Below, one piece after another: positions 60,500-64,000 of a DNA stretch of 64,000 nucleotides (position 1 is the stretch's first letter; every line of letters begins with the position of its first letter). Origin of the DNA: Natrinema caseinilyticum (GTDB lineage: Archaea > Halobacteriota > Halobacteria > Halobacteriales > Natrialbaceae); assembly GCF_024227435.1 (NCBI RefSeq), contig NZ_CP100446.1:248001-312000 (forward strand). Reading direction: 5' to 3'. The position numbers and the translations under genes are program-made. The notes below the pieces were generated by a model. It saw nothing but the letters and a program-made list of their open reading frames with translations. It ran no database searches and was not told the origin of the DNA.

Positions 60500-61393
60500 T
60501 TACGCCGGGGCCGGAAGTCGATCAGCGAATAATTTTCTGATCATCTGGCGGGACGCCATCGAGCACAGGAAGTACCAAAAGATCCAGGCCGGCACAAAAC
60601 CGAATACGGCTTCTTGCCACCTGACAGGGCCCGCAATGGGAAAAACCATACCCATTTCTCCCCCGGTGAGGTGTCCTCCCCGAATCTTCCAGCGCAGCCA
60701 GAGGAAGACCGGAATCGTCAGGAGCATCGTCCAGACCATGGGCCGGAACTGAAGTTTGAACATTCCCAGGTTGTCCCCCGCGGCCTCCATCTGCTCTTCC
60801 CGAATTCGTTTAAGTTCCTCGTCGTCACCCCGCTCTTTGGCAGCTGTGCGCCGCTCGCTCAAGTCACTCATCCGCTCTCGATACGCCTCCATCTTCTCGT
60901 GGTCCATGAGCCACGACTGTAACACGGTCGAATAGAGACCCGTTACGACCGCCAGCAAAATCACGACAGCGTAAAAAGGCACGATATCCGTAAGGGGGCC
61001 CAGAAAGACGTTATCGAGGGACGCGACGATATTCCGAATCTCCGAGTTCCAGTATCCCATAAAAAGAATAAGCGTAACCAACCCGGCGACTTTGTCGTAC
61101 CACTTCCACGACTCGGGATCGAGCTCATCGAACTTCCTACTGGCGGTTATCTCCGTTTCATCCTCCTCGAGCGCGCGGCGAACCCTTTCGGAGTTCGCGA
61201 GGACGAATCCGCTGCTCCCGCTGACGAGAATGTCCTGACTAAGCAATCTACCCCACTGACTACTTGATACTGTATCGCTAACGTCTTCCCATCGAATCTC
61301 CTCGTTTCCCTCATCCGTCCGCTCAAATATAACGCTAAGAGCCTCTCTGGTCACATCGCTCTCGAGAAGCATTCCTAATTGCTCTGCTGGCAT
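60500..61393 (-). CDS. DUF106 membrane protein (archaeal YidC/EMC3-like)
   Basis: The 297-residue protein has an N-terminal winged-helix-like region (LLESDVTREALSVIFERTDE), then helices WYDKVAGLVTLILFMGYW and FYAVVILLAVVTGLYSTVLQ. A charged coiled coil follows (KMEAYRERMSDLSERRTAAK ... LKRIREEQMEAAG), then QFRPMVWTMLLTIPVFLWLR and a final helix. The coiled coil between helices 2 and 3 is the hallmark of DUF106/Oxa1-superfamily insertases. The N-terminal extension is unusual compared with the short archaeal form. Confidence 0.8.
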   Translation of the reverse strand: MPAEQLGMLLESDVTREALSVIFERTDEGNEEIRWEDVSDTVSSSQWGRLLSQDILVSGSSGFVLANSERVRRALEEDETEITASRKFDELDPESWKWYDKVAGLVTLILFMGYWNSEIRNIVASLDNVFLGPLTDIVPFYAVVILLAVVTGLYSTVLQSWLMDHEKMEAYRERMSDLSERRTAAKERGDDEELKRIREEQMEAAGDNLGMFKLQFRPMVWTMLLTIPVFLWLRWKIRGGHLTGGEMGMVFPIAGPVRWQEAVFGFVPAWIFWYFLCSMASRQMIRKLFADRLPAPA

Positions 61394-61673
61394 CGCCTTG
61401 TATCCGGTTTCTCACCGATGGGTATCAACTCTTCTGTTCATCGGAGTGCATCCCGATTCGTCTAATGAGTTGCGGTGGCGGGCGGTCGGCGTCATCTAAC
61501 AACAACCCCTCAGTCATTGTCACGAGTACACTCGTTCGACTTCAGTGACGTCGTCGGCCATGTTGGTTATCAAGAAACGAACGTTGGTATCGGCGGCAAC
61601 CCGTTCGCGAAACCATGGTAGTTTCGTGACACGGGTCGTAACGAATATTATCTCACACGTCGTGCCTTGTCGT

Positions 61674-61898
61674 ATGGGTCACAATATGGGTCTCGACTAT
61701 GCAACGTACGCGAAACGTGGCTTCCTACTCGGCCTCGCCCTCTTTCTCTTCGGCGCACTTGGAGCAATGGTTGCATCGAGGATGGGACCGTTCCCGGGGT
61801 GGGAAAGAACGCTTCTCTCCGATTCGATGATCCTCGGTTTTTCGCTTGGCTTCATCTCTGTCTTCGGATTCGGAATCGTCCTCCCACTCACCGAATGA
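61674..61898 (+). CDS. Small haloarchaeal membrane protein (DUF7860-like)
   Basis: The 74-residue protein (MGHNMGLDYATYAKRGFLLG) has two helices (FLLGLALFLFGALGAMVA, MILGFSLGFISVFGFGIVLP) around a GPFPGWERTLL loop and ends LPLTE. I recall small haloarchaeal proteins of this pattern with unknown function. ATG 61674 or 61686; the frame upstream is not protein-like. Confidence 0.65.
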   Translation: MGHNMGLDYATYAKRGFLLGLALFLFGALGAMVASRMGPFPGWERTLLSDSMILGFSLGFISVFGFGIVLPLTE

Positions 61899-62115
61899 TT
61901 GCCTGATAGGCCCGGATACTCAGGCAATAGATGCCATATTCCAACCGTTGAAATTCTGCATCGATACCTCGATGAACGTGACATGATTTCATATGATACT
62001 CACCTTCGAACCCGTGATGCTAGGCATGCATATCGTTTCGTCACCTCCCTATGTTGTAGACGCTCTCGTAGGTGACTATTCCAGTCCTTCGTTCGGAACC
62101 ACGTGGGGGCATTTC

Positions 62116-62334
62116 CTAAATGTCGATGTCGACGACTTCTTTGGATCCACAGTCCGGGCAGGTCAGCCAGTATTGAATGTGTCCCGTCCTGGGATCCGTC
62201 TCGACGTGGGTGTCCCACTCGTCGTGGAGCACGGACGCCTCGAACTCGCATCCACTGCAGGACAATTGCTTATGCTCGAGGCTCTTGGTGAAGGCGTTGA
62301 CGCCCTTTTGGTGCTCATCAGTAAAGCGGCTCAT
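62116..62334 (-). CDS. Small zinc-ribbon protein
   Basis: The 72-residue protein has CSGC near residue 27 and CPDC near residue 60, a zinc ribbon, with WDTHVETDPRTGHIQYWLT between. It resembles small conserved haloarchaeal zinc-finger proteins of unknown function. ATG 62334 (MSRFTDEH) or 62337. Confidence 0.65.
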   Translation of the reverse strand: MSRFTDEHQKGVNAFTKSLEHKQLSCSGCEFEASVLHDEWDTHVETDPRTGHIQYWLTCPDCGSKEVVDIDI

Positions 62335-62478
62335 CAAGTAATAATCTCGTCGCCACTTACTAAACTGTGTTGGGGGATCGACTCGCAGACTCGCGGTCAG
62401 ATACCGATGATCCGTCTGCTAACTTCGAGGGCAGACGAGCCCAAATTAGGAGCGAAAGATCTCGCTGACGTCACAATT

Positions 62479-64000
62479 TCAGGACGAGGCCTGTACGTCA
62501 GAGCTGAGCGAGACGACCTGCCAGTCGGACGGAGATAGCTCATGGGCATCGAAGCTCGCGTGTTCCGGGTAAGCGGTGAGAACGAGATACGACGTTCGAT
62601 CCGCGAGGTAGTCTACTAACACTTCGAGGTTGTCACTTGCGAGACCGCCGAGTCCGTCGAGGAGCATTACCGGAACAGTGTCTCCGACTTCAAATGCTTC
62701 GTGCCCGGCGAGCGCTGCGACAATACCGAGAAGTTCCCGCTCGCCCTCACTGAGAGCGTTCAAATCTGCTTCCCGACCCTCTCGTGCGACGACAAGATCG
62801 AAATTAGCGGTGAGCCGGGCGGTTTCGAACCCGGTCTCGAATCGACTGAGGAGATCCTCCAAAGCCGCCGAGAAGGCCTCTCTGGTGCGGTCTTTTACCA
62901 CTTGCTTCCGGTTTCGAAGATCAGTTATCTCTTCCGTTATCGACTCGTATTCGTCTGCGAGCATGTTCCGCTGTTCGGCACGTCGTTTCGTCGTTTCGAG
63001 TTCGTCGCGAGCGTCGGCGAGCTCCGCCTCGGTGTACTTGATGTCGCTCTCCACCTCTGTGATCTGATCTCTCGTTTCGTCGACGGCTGCGCCGAGGGTT
63101 TCGATGCGTGCATCTAGATCGGCACGTTTCGTCTCCGCAGCTTCGAGCGACGCCTCGGTCTCGCTCACGCGGGTTTCCAGGTCTGCGATGTCGGATTCGA
63201 GGTCTGACCGACGGCGTCGAGCCTGTTTTGCCTCGTCGCGTTTCGCCTCGAGTTCTTCGACGTCGCTTCTGTACGCTCGAGCTTGCTTCCGAAGTCCTGA
63301 GATCGTCTGATCAAGCGCATCGAGTTGTGACTCGATTGAATCGCGTGTCGTCTCCTGGCCACATATCCAGCACGAGATAGCATCCGCCGTCATCTCGTGG
63401 GAGATATCGGTCAAAAGTTCGACTCGCCCTTCGTCGATGATTCGCTTGTTCGCCTCGAATACGGACTGGAGGAGTTCCCTGTCACGTTCGATGTCCCGAA
63501 GGTCGTCGCGTATTACCGAAAGTTCGTCTTCGACATCCCCGATAGCCGGAACTGACAGCGACTTGAGTTCCTCTTGCTGATTCGAGAGCCGCTCGTTGAG
63601 ACGTTCCAGTGTATTTTCGAGTCGCTCGACCTTTGTCGAAACCCTGTTTCGCTCCGCTTGAAGATCGCTTAGCTCTTCTCTCGGAACATCGTCCGCCGTC
63701 GTATCGTTGGCATCCAGCGACGCTCGTTTGCGGTGCAGTTCTTCGAGATCGGATTCGAGACCGGTGACTCGTTCTTGAAGCGTAGGAAGGCGATCCGCTG
63801 CCGTTTTCGCTCGCTCGAGTTCGCTTTCTACTTGGTCACGCTCGGCGCGAAGATTCGCGATCCGCTCCTCAATATTTTCGAAATCAAGCGGACTCGTCAG
63901 TAGTTCTTCTAGGTCCGTGTTTGTACGTACTGCATCCCGTATTTCGTTATCCTCGTCGAGGAATGAAAAAAGGCTCGCACACTCTCGTTCATAGTCGTCC
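62479..64000 (-). CDS. Archaeal SMC-related coiled-coil ATPase, N-terminal half outside window
   Basis: The frame is open from the right edge (64000) to TGA 62479-62481, giving the C-terminal 507 residues. Two long coiled coils (for example LQERVTGLESDLEELHRKRA and KYTEAELADARDELETTK) flank a zinc hook CWICGQ near the centre. The C-terminal ATPase lobe follows: LNALSEGERELLGIVAALAG (signature motif), VPVMLLDGLGGL (Walker B), YLADRTSYLVLTAYPEH (D-loop/switch). This is the layout of the haloarchaeal SMC-like proteins (Sph). The Walker A part lies beyond the window. Confidence 0.85.
   Translation of the reverse strand, partial: DDYERECASLFSFLDEDNEIRDAVRTNTDLEELLTSPLDFENIEERIANLRAERDQVESELERAKTAADRLPTLQERVTGLESDLEELHRKRASLDANDTTADDVPREELSDLQAERNRVSTKVERLENTLERLNERLSNQQEELKSLSVPAIGDVEDELSVIRDDLRDIERDRELLQSVFEANKRIIDEGRVELLTDISHEMTADAISCWICGQETTRDSIESQLDALDQTISGLRKQARAYRSDVEELEAKRDEAKQARRRRSDLESDIADLETRVSETEASLEAAETKRADLDARIETLGAAVDETRDQITEVESDIKYTEAELADARDELETTKRRAEQRNMLADEYESITEEITDLRNRKQVVKDRTREAFSAALEDLLSRFETGFETARLTANFDLVVAREGREADLNALSEGERELLGIVAALAGHEAFEVGDTVPVMLLDGLGGLASDNLEVLVDYLADRTSYLVLTAYPEHASFDAHELSPSDWQVVSLSSDVQASS

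Noticed and set aside
1-64000. CRISPR array or cas genes
   Set aside because: No regularly spaced 28-37 base direct repeats and no Cas proteins were seen; TnpB is the only RNA-guided nuclease family present.

Overview
The window is haloarchaeal, most likely from the Natrialbales (inference). The proteins are strongly acidic, TATA boxes lie about 26 bases before start codons, twin-arginine signals are present, the TFB is archaeal, and the IS families (ISH8-like, IS200/IS605 tnpB-only, IS5, IS6, IS630, IS1595) are those common in haloarchaea. I saw no tRNA, rRNA or CRISPR array.

Positions 1 to about 38100 are accessory DNA resembling an integrated plasmid or several overlapping mobile elements. 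From left to right they hold: a truncated small gene with a paralogue at 11071; small zinc-finger genes and a methyltransferase; a two-gene regulator/nucleotidyltransferase (AbiE-like) operon split exactly between its genes by a TnpB element; a 600-base GC-rich, hairpin-rich non-coding block before an OB-fold gene; and an ISH8-like element joining two unrelated broken genes. A replication/defence-like block follows (9733-19211): primase-polymerase, TFB, ArdC-like metallopeptidase, two paralogous winged-helix/PIN operons, a GHKL ATPase fused to a metallopeptidase motif, and an RHH/PIN toxin-antitoxin pair. Next come IS6 and IS630 copies, a divergent regulatory region rich in DNA dyads (22633-22818), secreted proteins, a regulator paired with an uncharacterised 278-residue protein (25811-27402), a decayed TnpB element, and a minus-strand run of small genes (33161-37013) with a TumE-like toxin pair, a DUF6166-like protein, an HNH endonuclease and an autoregulated winged-helix gene. 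At least five accessory genes share a T-rich box, C/G hairpin and G-rich tract upstream, which may mark one regulon, possibly read by the local TFB.

Positions 38200-61900 look like a stress and transport island. Two amino-acid permeases carry C-terminal Usp domains. There is a third permease, a P-type cation ATPase, a single UspA protein, an HPP-family membrane protein with Usp-like domains, an AI-2E/PerM-type exporter, a FemAB-like acyltransferase and a DUF106 (YidC-like) protein. IS and gene graveyards lie at 41829-42275, 43960-46140, 47240-47900 and 49630-50250. Many broken genes can be read through frameshifts and stops, which points to heavy IS-driven decay.

The right edge (62479-64000) is the C-terminal half of an SMC-like coiled-coil ATPase with a zinc hook; its N-terminus is outside the window.
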